From contig NZ_JAGIOO010000001.1 in assembly GCF_017876755.1 (NCBI RefSeq), positions 7,239,786 through 7,303,785 of the forward strand: a stretch of 64,000 nucleotides of DNA, written 5' to 3'. Origin of the DNA: Crossiella equi. GTDB lineage: Bacteria > Actinomycetota > Actinomycetes > Mycobacteriales > Pseudonocardiaceae. Positions 25,056 through 35,046 of this stretch are shown one piece after another; positions within the stretch are counted from its first letter, which is position 1; every line of letters begins with the position of its first letter. Under the pieces are notes generated by a model. That model did not search any database, had not been told where the DNA came from, and worked only from the letters and a program-made list of their open reading frames with translations. The translations under genes were made by a program, and so were the position numbers.

Positions 25056-26136
25056 GCTGCTCCGACCGCGACTGGCCGTCCCGGGACTGCTCGCCCCAGG
25101 ACGACCCTCCCCGGGCGGAGCCGCCCCGCCCCGAACCGCCCCTGGGCTGCTCGCCCCACGACTGGCCGTCCCGCGCCTGGCCGGAGCCCTGCTGCCCGCC
25201 TCGCGAGGAGCCGCCCCGGGCCTTGCCCGAGCCCTGCCGCCCGTCCCGCGACTGCGCCGACGGCCTGCCCTGCGGGGTGCGGAGCCCGCCCTTGTGCGGC
25301 GCGTCGTCGCGGCGGGTGCCGTCGGTGCGCAGGTTCTTCGGCAGCGGCGGCCAGCTCAGCGACTTGTCCGCGGCCAGCTCCTCGGCGATCTCCAGCCACT
25401 GCTTGAGCTTGATCGTGCCGACCGCGGCCTGCGAGTCGATGCCCCGGTCCTGGAGCAGCCGGTGCGCCCGGCCCCGCGTGACGAACCCGGTCATCGCCGC
25501 GCGCGCCGCGGTGTTCGGCGAGCCGTAGGCGTTGCTCAGCAGCGCCCAGATCACGCCCTGCAGGTGCCGCGACTGCTTCTTGCGCACCAGCGACAGGTGC
25601 GCCGCGTCGATCTTCGGCGCGGGCCGGAAGGCCGTGGCGGGCACCCGGTGCTCCACGGTGATCTCGAACCGGGCCGCCCACCAGGCGGCCTCCAGGTCGC
25701 GCGGCCAGGCCGCGGTCAGCCGCTTGGCCAGGCCGAACTCCACGAGCAGGTCGGCCTGGGTCAGCGAGCCGTTGGGCGTGTTCAGCAGGCGGCGCAGCAG
25801 CGGCGTGGTGATCGAGAACGGGATGTTGGCCACCACCTGGAACTGGCGGCGCGGCAGCGGCACGGTGAGCAGGTCCGCGTGCACCACCCGCAGGTTCTCC
25901 CGGTCGCCGTAGCGGCGCTCCAGGTCGCCCACGAACTCCTCGTCCCGCTCCACCGCCAGCACGCGCGCGCCGGTGGTGGTGAGCTCGGCGGTGATCGCGC
26001 CGGTGCCCGCGCCCAGGTCCATCACCAGGTCGTCGGGGCCCAGCCGGGCGTTCACCACCAGGTCGCTGATCACCTTCGACGAGGACAGCAGGTGGACACT
26101 GGAGTGGTTGGCATGGCGGTTGCGACCTGGTTGCAC
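24931..26136 (-). CDS. erm: Erm-family 23S rRNA adenine N6-methyltransferase with Gly/Arg-rich tail
   Basis: 401 residues. The core, residues 1-270, has NRHANHSSVHLLSSSKVISD, SAM motif VMDLGAGTGAITAEL, AVERDEEF, VHADLLTVP and catalytic NIPFSITTPLLRRLL. The KsgA/Erm fold and ErmE-like details indicate methylation of A2058, giving macrolide-lincosamide-streptogramin B resistance. Residues 275-401 are an Arg/Gly/Ser/Gln tail of repeated units such as GEQPRGGSGRGGSARGG. ErmE of Saccharopolyspora has a comparable repetitive tail. The start is a GTG 9 nt after the YbdK stop, so it is probably translated from the ybdK transcript without a leader peptide. The tail overlaps the convergent rlmA gene. 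Confidence 0.9.
   Translation of the reverse strand: MQPGRNRHANHSSVHLLSSSKVISDLVVNARLGPDDLVMDLGAGTGAITAELTTTGARVLAVERDEEFVGDLERRYGDRENLRVVHADLLTVPLPRRQFQVVANIPFSITTPLLRRLLNTPNGSLTQADLLVEFGLAKRLTAAWPRDLEAAWWAARFEITVEHRVPATAFRPAPKIDAAHLSLVRKKQSRHLQGVIWALLSNAYGSPNTAARAAMTGFVTRGRAHRLLQDRGIDSQAAVGTIKLKQWLEIAEELAADKSLSWPPLPKNLRTDGTRRDDAPHKGGLRTPQGRPSAQSRDGRQGSGKARGGSSRGGQQGSGQARDGQSWGEQPRGGSGRGGSARGGSSWGEQSRDGQSRSEQPRGGSGRGGQARGGQRSGQKNSGQQPGQNPSGGKPRRAPKR
25010..25240. repeat. Imperfect direct repeats in the erm tail
   Basis: The DNA coding the Erm tail contains repeats of about 55 bp sharing CCCCGCCCCGAACCGCCCCT and GACTGGCCGTCCCG, copies starting near 25040 and 25124, with degenerate pieces between. 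They encode the Gly-Arg-rich units and make this segment prone to length change. Confidence 0.65.
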
Positions 26137-26145
26137 CGCTACACG

Positions 26146-27258
26146 CTAGCTGGGCGAGTCCAGCAGCGACGCGGTGGTCTGCCCGGCGAGCAGTTCCACC
26201 ACGTCCATCGGCTCTCCGCGCCGGGCCATCGCCTCCCGCTGCCGCTGCGCCCCGCCACCCCGGGCGAACAGCTGCACGACGAGGTCCTCGACCAGTTCCA
26301 GCTCCTGGTTGGCCACCAGCACCGGCTTGAGCCTGCGCAGCGCGCGCCGCAGCACCGCCGTCACCGGGGCCAGCGCGCCGGACTCCGGGTCCGGGCACTG
26401 CCCGGCCACCCCGTCGCGTGCCGCACGCCACAGCGCCGCCCGCAGCACCTCGTGCGGGATCGGCGGCGCGGCCACCCCGGACTCGATGTCGTAGGCCGCG
26501 GCCTGGGCCAGCGCGCGGGTGAGCACCCCGAGCAGCACGGCCTCCTCCACGGTGGCCGCCACGTCGCAGACCCGCACTTCCAGGGTCGGCTGCTGCTCGG
26601 ACAGGCGGATGTCCCAGTAGACCATCTTGCGGTCCATGGCCGCCCCGGTGCGCAGCAGGGCGCTCACGCTCGCGTCGTAGTGCTCCGGGGAGCTGAAGAA
26701 CGGCGGCGGCCCCGCCGAGGGCCAGCGCGCCCAGGTGACGTGCCGCCAGCTGGCGTGCCCGCTGTCCTGGCCCCGGGAGAAGGGCGAGTTCGCGCTGAGC
26801 GCGAGCAGCAGGGGCAGCCAGGGCCGCAGGTGGTTGCTCAGCCGCACGCCGAACTCGGCGTCCGGGATCGCGACGTGCACGTGGCAGCCGCACAGGGTGT
26901 CGACCAGACCGCCGTAGCGGGCGGCGATGTCCTGGTAGCGGTCCTGGCCCGCCAGCTGGGGCGGCCACGGCTCGGCGAGCACGGCGGTGCCGGTGGCCAG
27001 CAGGTACAGCCCCCGCTCGCGGGCACTGGCCGACAGCCGCGCGCGCAGTGTGGTGAGGTGCCCGCGCAGCTCGTCGGCGGTCGTGCAGACCGGGGAGGCG
27101 GTCTCCACCTGGTAGCGGGTGAGCTCCTCCTGGAGGTGCTCGTCGGTGCCCGCCGTGTCGGCACCGGCGCGCACGGCCTCGGCCTGCGCGGCCAGCCTGC
27201 CGGTGTCCGCGTGCACGAGGATGAACTCTTCTTCGACCCCGAAGGTCCAGGCGTTCAT
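26146..27258 (-). CDS. YbdK-type carboxylate-amine ligase (GCS2 family)
   Basis: 370 residues. The start MNAWTFGVEEEFILVHADTG is the EEEF signature of the glutamate-cysteine ligase 2 fold. Later CGCHVHVAIPD, ALSANSPFSRGQDSGHASWR and EVRVCDVAATVEEAV match the YbdK group. YbdK-type enzymes show weak glutamate-cysteine ligase activity; actinobacteria make mycothiol, so another ATP-dependent amide ligation is plausible. First gene of a two-gene operon with erm. Length is normal for the family. Confidence 0.88.
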   Translation of the reverse strand: MNAWTFGVEEEFILVHADTGRLAAQAEAVRAGADTAGTDEHLQEELTRYQVETASPVCTTADELRGHLTTLRARLSASARERGLYLLATGTAVLAEPWPPQLAGQDRYQDIAARYGGLVDTLCGCHVHVAIPDAEFGVRLSNHLRPWLPLLLALSANSPFSRGQDSGHASWRHVTWARWPSAGPPPFFSSPEHYDASVSALLRTGAAMDRKMVYWDIRLSEQQPTLEVRVCDVAATVEEAVLLGVLTRALAQAAAYDIESGVAAPPIPHEVLRAALWRAARDGVAGQCPDPESGALAPVTAVLRRALRRLKPVLVANQELELVEDLVVQLFARGGGAQRQREAMARRGEPMDVVELLAGQTTASLLDSPS

Positions 27259-27732
27259 GCCAACAACCCTGCCCAGCGGCGGGGCGACCTATGCAGAACC
27301 ATCCGGGTGACCTGCGAGGAAGTAGGGGCGGTCGACGTGCTAGGTCGCCTCTCGGCGAAAGGCACGACATGGCTCCAGCCGAACGGTATTCCATGAAGGC
27401 GGAAAGTGAGCCCGGGGGACACGTAACACGCCGACCACCACGTACAACTTATCGCACTCCGGGTTTGTTCCCCAAAACCGAAGGAAGTTCGGGGAGCCGC
27501 CGACCGGCGAGGGGGGTGTTACCGGCCGACGGCCCGGGACTGGCGCCGCGATCTGTCCCGGCTGCGGAGGGGGCGGTGGTCTGGGGGGTTCACCGCCCCC
27601 ACCGGGTCTACAGCGACCCTCGGGAAACGGTCACCGGATCCAGCGGTCGCCAGTCAATGGGTACAACGGCCCACTACGCACCGTTGTTCCGGTGCGGGCC
27701 CCTGCCCGGGGTGACCCTGGACACTTGGCAGG
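27259..27732. other. Divergent intergenic region, ybdK and uridine-kinase-like gene
   Basis: About 470 bp with lower GC in places. It must hold both promoters. A GC-rich structured stretch lies near 27490-27560, but I could not match it to a riboswitch. No gene seen. Confidence 0.4.
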
Positions 27733-28368
27733 ATGGTCGCTGTGCGTGTGCGTCCCGTGTCCATGGAAGTCCTGGTCACCGAGCTCGCCGACCGGGTGGC
27801 GGCCCTCCCGCCGGACCGCAGGCTCCGGCTCGCCGTGGACGGCGCCAACGCCGCCCGACCGGGTGAACTCGCGGACGCCCTGGTGGAACCCCTCCGCGTC
27901 CGCGGCCGCCAGGTCCTGCGCGTGCGCGCGGCGGACTTCCTGAAACCGGCCTCGCTGCGCCTGGAACACGGCCGCCGGGACCCGGACTCCTTCTACCTGA
28001 ACTGGCTGGACGCGGGCGCCCTCCGCCGCGAGGTCCTGGACCCGGCCGCCCCGGACGGCACGGGCGAGGTCCTGCCGAGCCTGTGGAACCCGGTCACCGA
28101 CCGCGCCACCCGGGCCGGACGGGTCCCGCTGCCACCGGGCGGTGTGGTGCTGCTGGACGGCGCCCTGCTGATGGGACAAGGGCTTCCGCTGGACCTGACC
28201 GTCCACTTGCGACTCTCCGAGGCGGCCCTGGCCCGCCGCACCCCGGAGGAGGAGCACTGGACGCTCCCGGCCTACCGCCGCTACGCGGAAGAGGTCGGCC
28301 CGGACGGCCTGGCCGATGTCGTGGTGCGCGTGGACGACCCCCGGCACCCGGCCCTGGTGGAGGGCTGA
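27733..28368 (+). CDS. Uridine-kinase-like protein with degenerate P-loop
   Basis: 211 residues resembling actinobacterial uridine kinase-like P-loop proteins: RLRLAVDGANAARPGELADAL, VLRVRAADFLKPASLRLEHG, DPDSFYLNWLDAGALRREVL, GVVLLDGALLMG, RTPEEEHWTLPAYRRYAEEV. At the usual GxxGxGKS position it reads DGANAARPGEL, with no Lys/Ser, so classical ATP binding is doubtful. ATG at 27733 follows GGCAGG; a second ATG at 27763 is possible. Monocistronic and convergent with kbl, separated by a long hairpin. A nucleoside-related role is suggested by fold only. Confidence 0.75.
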   Translation: MVAVRVRPVSMEVLVTELADRVAALPPDRRLRLAVDGANAARPGELADALVEPLRVRGRQVLRVRAADFLKPASLRLEHGRRDPDSFYLNWLDAGALRREVLDPAAPDGTGEVLPSLWNPVTDRATRAGRVPLPPGGVVLLDGALLMGQGLPLDLTVHLRLSEAALARRTPEEEHWTLPAYRRYAEEVGPDGLADVVVRVDDPRHPALVEG

Positions 28369-28396
28369 CCGCCCGGCCACCCGGCCCGCCCGAAGT

Positions 28397-28447
28397 GAGC
28401 CAACGTGACGTTCCGTCGGAACTGCCGACGCGACGTCACGTTGACTC
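28397..28447. terminator. Bidirectional terminator hairpin
   Basis: CAACGTGACGT at 28401-28411 pairs with ACGTCACGTTG at 28433-28443. The stem extends outward with GAG/CTC and inward with CGTCGG/CCGACG around a 5-nt loop. It lies between the convergent uridine-kinase-like gene and kbl. Confidence 0.85.
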
Positions 28448-28461
28448 CGAACACCGGGGCC

Positions 28462-29646
<1,185 letters not shown>

Positions 29647-29690
29647 CAGGTCCCTTTCGCAGCTGGGGGAAGAGCGGTGGCCGGACGAGC

Positions 29691-30725
29691 TCAGCTCGCC
29701 GTGCTCCAGTCGAGGATCACCTTGCCGCAACGGCCCTCGCGGGCGGTGCCGAAGGCTTCCTCGAACTCGCTGTGGTCGAAGCGGTGCGTGATCACCGGGC
29801 TGAGGTCGAGGCCGCCCTCCAGCAGCACCGACATCGAGTACCAGGTCTCGAACATCTCCCGGCCGTAGATGCCCTTGATGGTCAGCATGTTCAGCACCAC
29901 GGTGGAGAAGTCCACCGGGATCTCCTTGCTGGGCAGGCCGAGCATCGCGATCCGGCCGCCGTGCGTCATGTTCGCGATCATGTCGCGCAGCGCCACCGGC
30001 TGGCCGGACATCTCCAGACCGATGTCGAAGCCCTCCTTGAGGCCCAGCTGCTTCTGCGCGTCCGCGATCGTGTGCTTGGAGACGTCCAGCGCCAGCGAGA
30101 CGCCGACCTTCTCGGCCAGCTCCAGCCGGTACGGGCTGACGTCGGTGATCACCACGCTGCGCGCGCCGGCGTGCTTGGCCACCGCCGCGGCCATCACGCC
30201 GATCGGGCCCGCGCCGGTGATCAGCACGTCCTCGCCGACGATCGGGAAGCTCAGCGCGGTGTGCACGGCGTTGCCGAACGGGTCGAAGATCGAGGCCACG
30301 TCCAGGTCGACCTCGTTGCGGTGCACCCAGGCGTTGGTCGCGGGCAGGGCCACGTACTCGGCGAAGGCGCCGTTGTGGTGCACGCCCAGGCCCTTGGTGC
30401 GGGCGCACAGGTGCCGCCGCCCGGCCAGGCAGTTGCGGCACTTGCCGCACACCAGGTGGCCCTCGCCGGAGACCAGGTCGCCGACCGCGACCTCGCGCAC
30501 CGCCGAGCCGACCTCGACGACCTCGCCGGCGAACTCGTGCCCGGTGACCAGACCGACCGGGACGTTGCGCGTGGCCCAGTCGTCCCAGTCCTGGATGTGC
30601 AGGTCGGTGCCGCAGATGCCGGTGCGCAGCACCCGCACCAGCACGTCGTCGGCGCCCACGACGGGCATCGGGACGTCCTCCAGCCACAGGCCGGGCTCGT
30701 CCTTCGCCTTGACAAGTGCTTTCAC
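29691..30725 (-). CDS. tdh: L-threonine 3-dehydrogenase, zinc-dependent
   Basis: 344 residues of the medium-chain dehydrogenase family. Catalytic zinc ligands GICGTDLH and TGHEF, structural zinc Cys cluster [15 protein letters not shown], dinucleotide-binding [20 protein letters not shown]. It oxidises threonine to 2-amino-3-ketobutyrate with NAD. GTG start at 30725 behind GGAG; a longer in-frame reading upstream is Arg/Ser-rich and unlike the family. Operon with kbl. Confidence 0.96.
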   Translation of the reverse strand: MKALVKAKDEPGLWLEDVPMPVVGADDVLVRVLRTGICGTDLHIQDWDDWATRNVPVGLVTGHEFAGEVVEVGSAVREVAVGDLVSGEGHLVCGKCRNCLAGRRHLCARTKGLGVHHNGAFAEYVALPATNAWVHRNEVDLDVASIFDPFGNAVHTALSFPIVGEDVLITGAGPIGVMAAAVAKHAGARSVVITDVSPYRLELAEKVGVSLALDVSKHTIADAQKQLGLKEGFDIGLEMSGQPVALRDMIANMTHGGRIAMLGLPSKEIPVDFSTVVLNMLTIKGIYGREMFETWYSMSVLLEGGLDLSPVITHRFDHSEFEEAFGTAREGRCGKVILDWSTAS

Positions 30726-31376
30726 CAGGGAACTCCAGGGGGTGGGGCGGTCCAGCGAGTGGCCTGATCCTCCGTGCGCACGTGCGCGCGCGTCCATCGA
30801 CTCTTTCTGAAGAGCCGATTCAGAGGTCCTTAACAAGCACCCGGTGCCCGGGGCGGCACGGTCGGTCAGAGGTCACCGCAGCTCGCGGGCGGTGCGCCCG
30901 GGGCGGGTGTGCGGCTCCTGCTGACCCTCGGCCGCGCGGTGCGACAGCAGGTCTGGTGACGGTCGGTGCAACCTCGGTGAACACGTGTAACCGGGAAAGC
31001 GGGGCCGGGGTCCGGCAATGCGGGGTCTTCGCCGGGCGCCGAGGCGGGCGGGCGGCATTCCGACACGAGTGGCCCACGCCGTTGTGCGGGTGGAGTACGA
31101 CGTCCGGAGGACACCGGCTGAACTGGGGATACGCGGTAGACAAGCTTGTTCTCGGTGTGGATTGGAGAAAGGCCAGGCGCATATTCCGGGGTGGGCCGGA
31201 ATGGTGTTCCGGAATGGGCGGCTTGGTACAATCGCATACCGGATACGCACCGGGAAGCCGCGGTTCCAAGTCTTGGATCCGGCCTGCGTGCAAGCCTGCT
31301 CGAGTAGCTAACTGGTCCAAACCAAAATGGTGTCGAGGGGCGACAAGGCGCGGTCTGGGATGGTACGTAACGGGAC
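30726..31376. other. Divergent promoter region, tdh and padR
   Basis: About 650 bp of comparatively low GC, longer than needed for two promoters. A small inverted repeat (CTCTTTCTGAAGAG, 30799-30812) lies near the tdh side. Frames in it have no ribosome sites or family resemblance, so I call no gene. Confidence 0.4.
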
Positions 31377-31991
31377 ATGTCAATCCGCCAGGCGCTGTTG
31401 GCCCTGTTACAGCAGGGCCCCAAGTACGGCTTCCAGTTGCGTGCCGAGTTCGAGACGCGCACTGGGTCGACCTGGCCGCTCAACATCGGGCAGGTGTACA
31501 CCACCCTGGGGCGGCTGGAGCGCGACGACCTCGTCGAACCGGCGGGGCAGGACGCCGAGGGGCACATCTACTACCGGCTCACCCATGGCGGTCGCGGCGA
31601 GGTGCAGCGGTGGCTGCAGAGCCCGGTCGACCGGGGCGCGCCCGCGCGGGACGAGCTGGCCATCAAGATCGCACTGGCCGCGGCGCTGCCCGGCGTCGAC
31701 GCGCGCGCCATCGTGCGTGTGCAGCGGCTGCACACGCTGCGCGTGCTCCAGAACTACACCCGGCTCAAGGCGCAGGCCTCGGCCGACGACGACCTGGCCT
31801 GGCTGCTCGTGCTCGACTCCCTGGTCTTCCAGGCCGAGGCCGAGGTGCGCTGGCTGGAGCAGTGCGAGCAGCGCCTGGCCCGGCGGGCCGCCGCCGAGGA
31901 GCCCAAGGTCGCGCCGCCCGCGCCGCCCGCCGCCGCCCCGGTCGCCGTCGAGGAGCCCCAGCAGGCGGAAAGCGGGCGGGTCGGAGGATGA
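31377..31991 (+). CDS. PadR-family transcriptional regulator
   Basis: 204 residues. Winged helix at the front: IRQALLALLQQGPKYGFQLRAEFETRTG, NIGQVYTTLGRLERDDLV, YYRLTHGGRGEVQRW. A C-terminal helical dimerisation part (DELAIKIALAAALPG...) ends in an Ala/Pro-rich tail. PadR proteins repress adjacent transporter or detoxification genes in response to small hydrophobic molecules. The FtsX-type permease begins 57 bp downstream on the same strand, so it is the likely target. Confidence 0.9.
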   Translation: MSIRQALLALLQQGPKYGFQLRAEFETRTGSTWPLNIGQVYTTLGRLERDDLVEPAGQDAEGHIYYRLTHGGRGEVQRWLQSPVDRGAPARDELAIKIALAAALPGVDARAIVRVQRLHTLRVLQNYTRLKAQASADDDLAWLLVLDSLVFQAEAEVRWLEQCEQRLARRAAAEEPKVAPPAPPAAAPVAVEEPQQAESGRVGG

Positions 31992-32048
31992 CCTGACGGC
32001 TGCGGCCGGTCAGACTGCCCCTGGAGTCCGGTGAGCCGGGGGAGGGGC

Positions 32049-34793
32049 ATGACCTCGCTCAGCCTGCCCGCGCTGCGGGCCGTGCTGCGCCTCGTGCTGC
32101 GCTGGATCAGGGGGAACCGGGGCGCCAGCCTGGCGCTGGTGGTGATGATCGCGGTGCCGGTCGCCGCCGCCACGCTCACCTCCGTGCTCATGGACACCGG
32201 GCGGGGCAGCCCCCGGCGCGCCATCGAGCACTCCATCGGCCGCGCCGCCGCGGGCATCACCGACGCCGGGTACGGGGACGTGCCCGTGCTGCAGAGCGTG
32301 GACACCAGCCAGGTACGCCCGGCCCCGCCCGGTGCCGGGGACGGGCCGCGGCCCGAGGCGGTGCCCAGGCCCGAGCTGCCCGAGGGCGCCACCGTGCTCA
32401 GCCTGACCCGCTCGCTGGTGCGGGCGCGGGCCGGGGAGACCGAGCTGGCCACCCAGTTCCAGGAGCTGGACTACACCCACCCGCTGGCGCGGGGCATGGT
32501 CGAGACCACCGCCGGGCGCGCGCCGAGGGGGCCCGCGGAGGTCGCGGCCAGCCCCGCGTTCCTGCGCCGGGCCGGGATCGGCGTCGGGCACACCGTGCGG
32601 GTGCCCGAGGCCGGGCGGTCCTTCCTCGTCGTCGGACAGGCGCGGCCCTCCCGCGACCACGGCGAGGTGGTGCTCTTCGCCCAGCCCGGAGCGCTCTACG
32701 ACCACCTGGTGGCCACCGCGCCCGCCTCCGAGCGGCAGCGCCTGGACTTCCGCAGCTGGCTGGTGGACAGGGACATCGACTGGGCCGGGGTGCTGCGCGC
32801 CAACCAGCGCGGACTGGTCGTGCTGTCCCGCAAGGCCGTGCTCGACCCGCCGCCCCCGGAACGCGTGGCCCTGCCCAACGCGCCGCCCGAGGCCGTGCGC
32901 ACCTTCCACGACCTGCTCCTGGACGACCTCACCGGCGGCCGCGACCGCACGCACAGCACCGGCGAGCGCCTGGGCATGCTGGTGGCCGGGATCGCCGTGC
33001 TGGAGGTCGTGCTGCTGGGCGGCGCGATGTTCGCCGTCGGTGTCCGGATGGGCCGCCGACAGCTCGGTTCGCTCGCCGCGAACGGAGCCAGTGGACCCCA
33101 GCTCGCGTTGCTACTGTTGACCTGGGGCCTCGTCCTGGGCCTCGTGGGTGCGGTGGTGGGCATCCTGCTCGGCCTGGGCGGTGCGGCCGGGCTGCTCGAG
33201 CTCGTGGGTCACTACGACCTGCCGCAGACGTGGCGGTTGCGCATCCGCGCCGGCGATGTCCTGTGGCCGTTGCTGCTCGGACTGGGCGCGGGGATGGCCG
33301 CCGCCCTCGTCCCGGCGCTCCGGGTCGCGCGCGACCGGGCCGCGCTCGCGCTCGCCGGTCGGCGCAGTGAACGCCGTCCGTCACGGCTGCCCCGCACCGC
33401 GGGCCTGGTGCTGCTCGCGGCCGGGGCCGCGGTGGCGCTGGCGGCCGCCTTCCTCCTGGACGGCCCGGCGTTGGCGCCGGTCGCGACGGTGCTGATCACG
33501 ATCGGCCTGTTCCTGTGCTTCCCGAGCATCGTGGGCCGCATCGCGGCACTGGCCCCGGCGCTGCCGGTGAGCGTGCGCATCGCGCTGCGCGAGGTCGGAC
33601 GGCACCGCGCGCGCAGCGCGCCGGCGATCGCGGCGGTGATGGTGGTGGTGATCGGCACGATCGCGGTGGACACCCTGGACGCCACCCGCAGCGCCTACGT
33701 CTCCGGCCGCTACTGGCCGACGCTGCCGGGCCGGCACGCCGCGGTCCTGGTCGACGACGTGAGCACGCGCCCGGCCCAGTGGGACCAGCTCCGCGCGACC
33801 CTGGCCCACGCCCTCCCGGCCCGCTCGGTCGCGGAGGTGACGGCCCTGCCGGGCGCCTGGGACGCGTGCGGTCCGACGGCGTGCCCGACCACGGTCGAGG
33901 TGGCGATGTCCCCGGCAGCGGGCTGCGGCCCGGACTGGACCACCCGGGAGCAGTGGCTGCCGCCGGGCGGCCCCGACTGCGTGCACCACCGCCGCCTGCT
34001 GGGCACGGTCCTGGTCGGCGACGCGGAGCTGCTCCGCCGGGTCAGCGGTGTGACCGCCCCGGAGGCGGTGGCGGCCCTGGGCCGCGGTGAGGCGGTGGTC
34101 CTGGACTCCCGCTACGTCCAGGACGGCCAGGTCACCTTCGCGGTCACCACCCCCCAGGGCAACCACCGGGTGGCGATGCGGGCCACGGCGGTCAACAGCG
34201 AGGTGGGCTCGACCCTGGTCGTGCTCCCGGAGGAGGCGGCCGACCACCTGGGTGTCCCGGGCTACCTGCGGGCCTTGGACCTGGAACTGGACCGCCGCCT
34301 GAGCACCTACGAACAGGACCGCGTCACCGCGATGGCCAGGGCAGCGGGCCTGACCTCCTACGTGGAGAACGACGGCACGGGCCAGGCCTCCCTCTTCGCC
34401 CTCCTCCTGCTGGTCTGCACCGTCCTGCTGAGCACCACGGCGGCGGTCACGGCCACCCTGCTCTCCCTGATCGACACCCGCCGCCACTCCACGATGCTGG
34501 CCACGGTGGGCGCCACCCTCCGCACCCGCCGGACCCTGGCCGTCGCCCAATCCCTGATCATCACCGTCCTGGGCAGCGCCCTGGGTGTCCTGGTGGGCAT
34601 CCTCCCGGCAACCCTGATCAGCGCCCAGGCCGCCCGCCGGCTCTGGCGCGAGGGCCCAGTCGCCCTCCCCTTCCAGCTCGTCATCCCGTGGCCGGTCCTC
34701 GCCTTCGTCCTCCTGGCCGTCCCGGCCACCGCCGCCCTGATCGCCCTGGCGAGCGTCCGCCGGAACCTCCCCATCCCCCGCCGCCACACCTGA
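32049..34793 (+). CDS. FtsX-type ABC transporter permease, ATPase not adjacent
   Basis: 914 residues from the ATG with GGGGAGGGG before it. About ten membrane segments: one at residues 25-45, four near 310-440, two near 455-505, one near 540 and three at the C-terminus from about 785, with two large extracytoplasmic regions. FtsX/MacB domains appear twice (LGMLVAGIAVLEVVLLGGAMF and FALLLLVCTVLLSTTAAVTATL). Two-FtsX permeases of this kind need a separate ATP-binding subunit, usually encoded between the PadR gene and the permease. Here none is present in the neighbourhood, so the ATPase must be elsewhere or the pair has diverged. Substrate unknown. Confidence 0.85.
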   Translation: MTSLSLPALRAVLRLVLRWIRGNRGASLALVVMIAVPVAAATLTSVLMDTGRGSPRRAIEHSIGRAAAGITDAGYGDVPVLQSVDTSQVRPAPPGAGDGPRPEAVPRPELPEGATVLSLTRSLVRARAGETELATQFQELDYTHPLARGMVETTAGRAPRGPAEVAASPAFLRRAGIGVGHTVRVPEAGRSFLVVGQARPSRDHGEVVLFAQPGALYDHLVATAPASERQRLDFRSWLVDRDIDWAGVLRANQRGLVVLSRKAVLDPPPPERVALPNAPPEAVRTFHDLLLDDLTGGRDRTHSTGERLGMLVAGIAVLEVVLLGGAMFAVGVRMGRRQLGSLAANGASGPQLALLLLTWGLVLGLVGAVVGILLGLGGAAGLLELVGHYDLPQTWRLRIRAGDVLWPLLLGLGAGMAAALVPALRVARDRAALALAGRRSERRPSRLPRTAGLVLLAAGAAVALAAAFLLDGPALAPVATVLITIGLFLCFPSIVGRIAALAPALPVSVRIALREVGRHRARSAPAIAAVMVVVIGTIAVDTLDATRSAYVSGRYWPTLPGRHAAVLVDDVSTRPAQWDQLRATLAHALPARSVAEVTALPGAWDACGPTACPTTVEVAMSPAAGCGPDWTTREQWLPPGGPDCVHHRRLLGTVLVGDAELLRRVSGVTAPEAVAALGRGEAVVLDSRYVQDGQVTFAVTTPQGNHRVAMRATAVNSEVGSTLVVLPEEAADHLGVPGYLRALDLELDRRLSTYEQDRVTAMARAAGLTSYVENDGTGQASLFALLLLVCTVLLSTTAAVTATLLSLIDTRRHSTMLATVGATLRTRRTLAVAQSLIITVLGSALGVLVGILPATLISAQAARRLWREGPVALPFQLVIPWPVLAFVLLAVPATAALIALASVRRNLPIPRRHT

Positions 34794-34992
34794 CCCATCC
34801 TCGTGGACGGGTTCCCGGACGCGCGCGTGCCTACCTGTCCTGTGCCCGTGCGTGCCCGGGTGGCGGGTGCACGCCTCGGGCCCCGCCGCCGCGACACCGC
34901 CTCACCCCAGCGGATCGTTTTCGGGCGCCGGATCGTTTCCCTGATTCCGGCCACGATCCGGTGGTGGCTTTGGGTGGTGCCTGTTCGGCCAG

Positions 34993-35027
34993 CTCCCGCC
35001 CCCGGTGGTCCCGGCCGGGGGCGGGAG
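34993..35027. terminator. Bidirectional terminator hairpin
   Basis: CTCCCGCCCCCGG at 34993-35005 pairs perfectly with 35015-35027 around a 9-nt loop, between the convergent permease and ammonia-lyase genes. Confidence 0.85.
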
Positions 35028-35046
35028 GTCACGCCATCGGGGCTGG

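Noticed and set aside
27470-27560. GC-rich structured stretch resembling parts of a ydaO-type riboswitch
   Set aside because: Only short GGGGAGCCG-like similarity; the conserved junctions are missing and the downstream gene is not a typical target.
30820-31383. Small open frames in the tdh-padR intergenic region
   Set aside because: No ribosome sites, Arg/Pro-rich translations in several overlapping frames.
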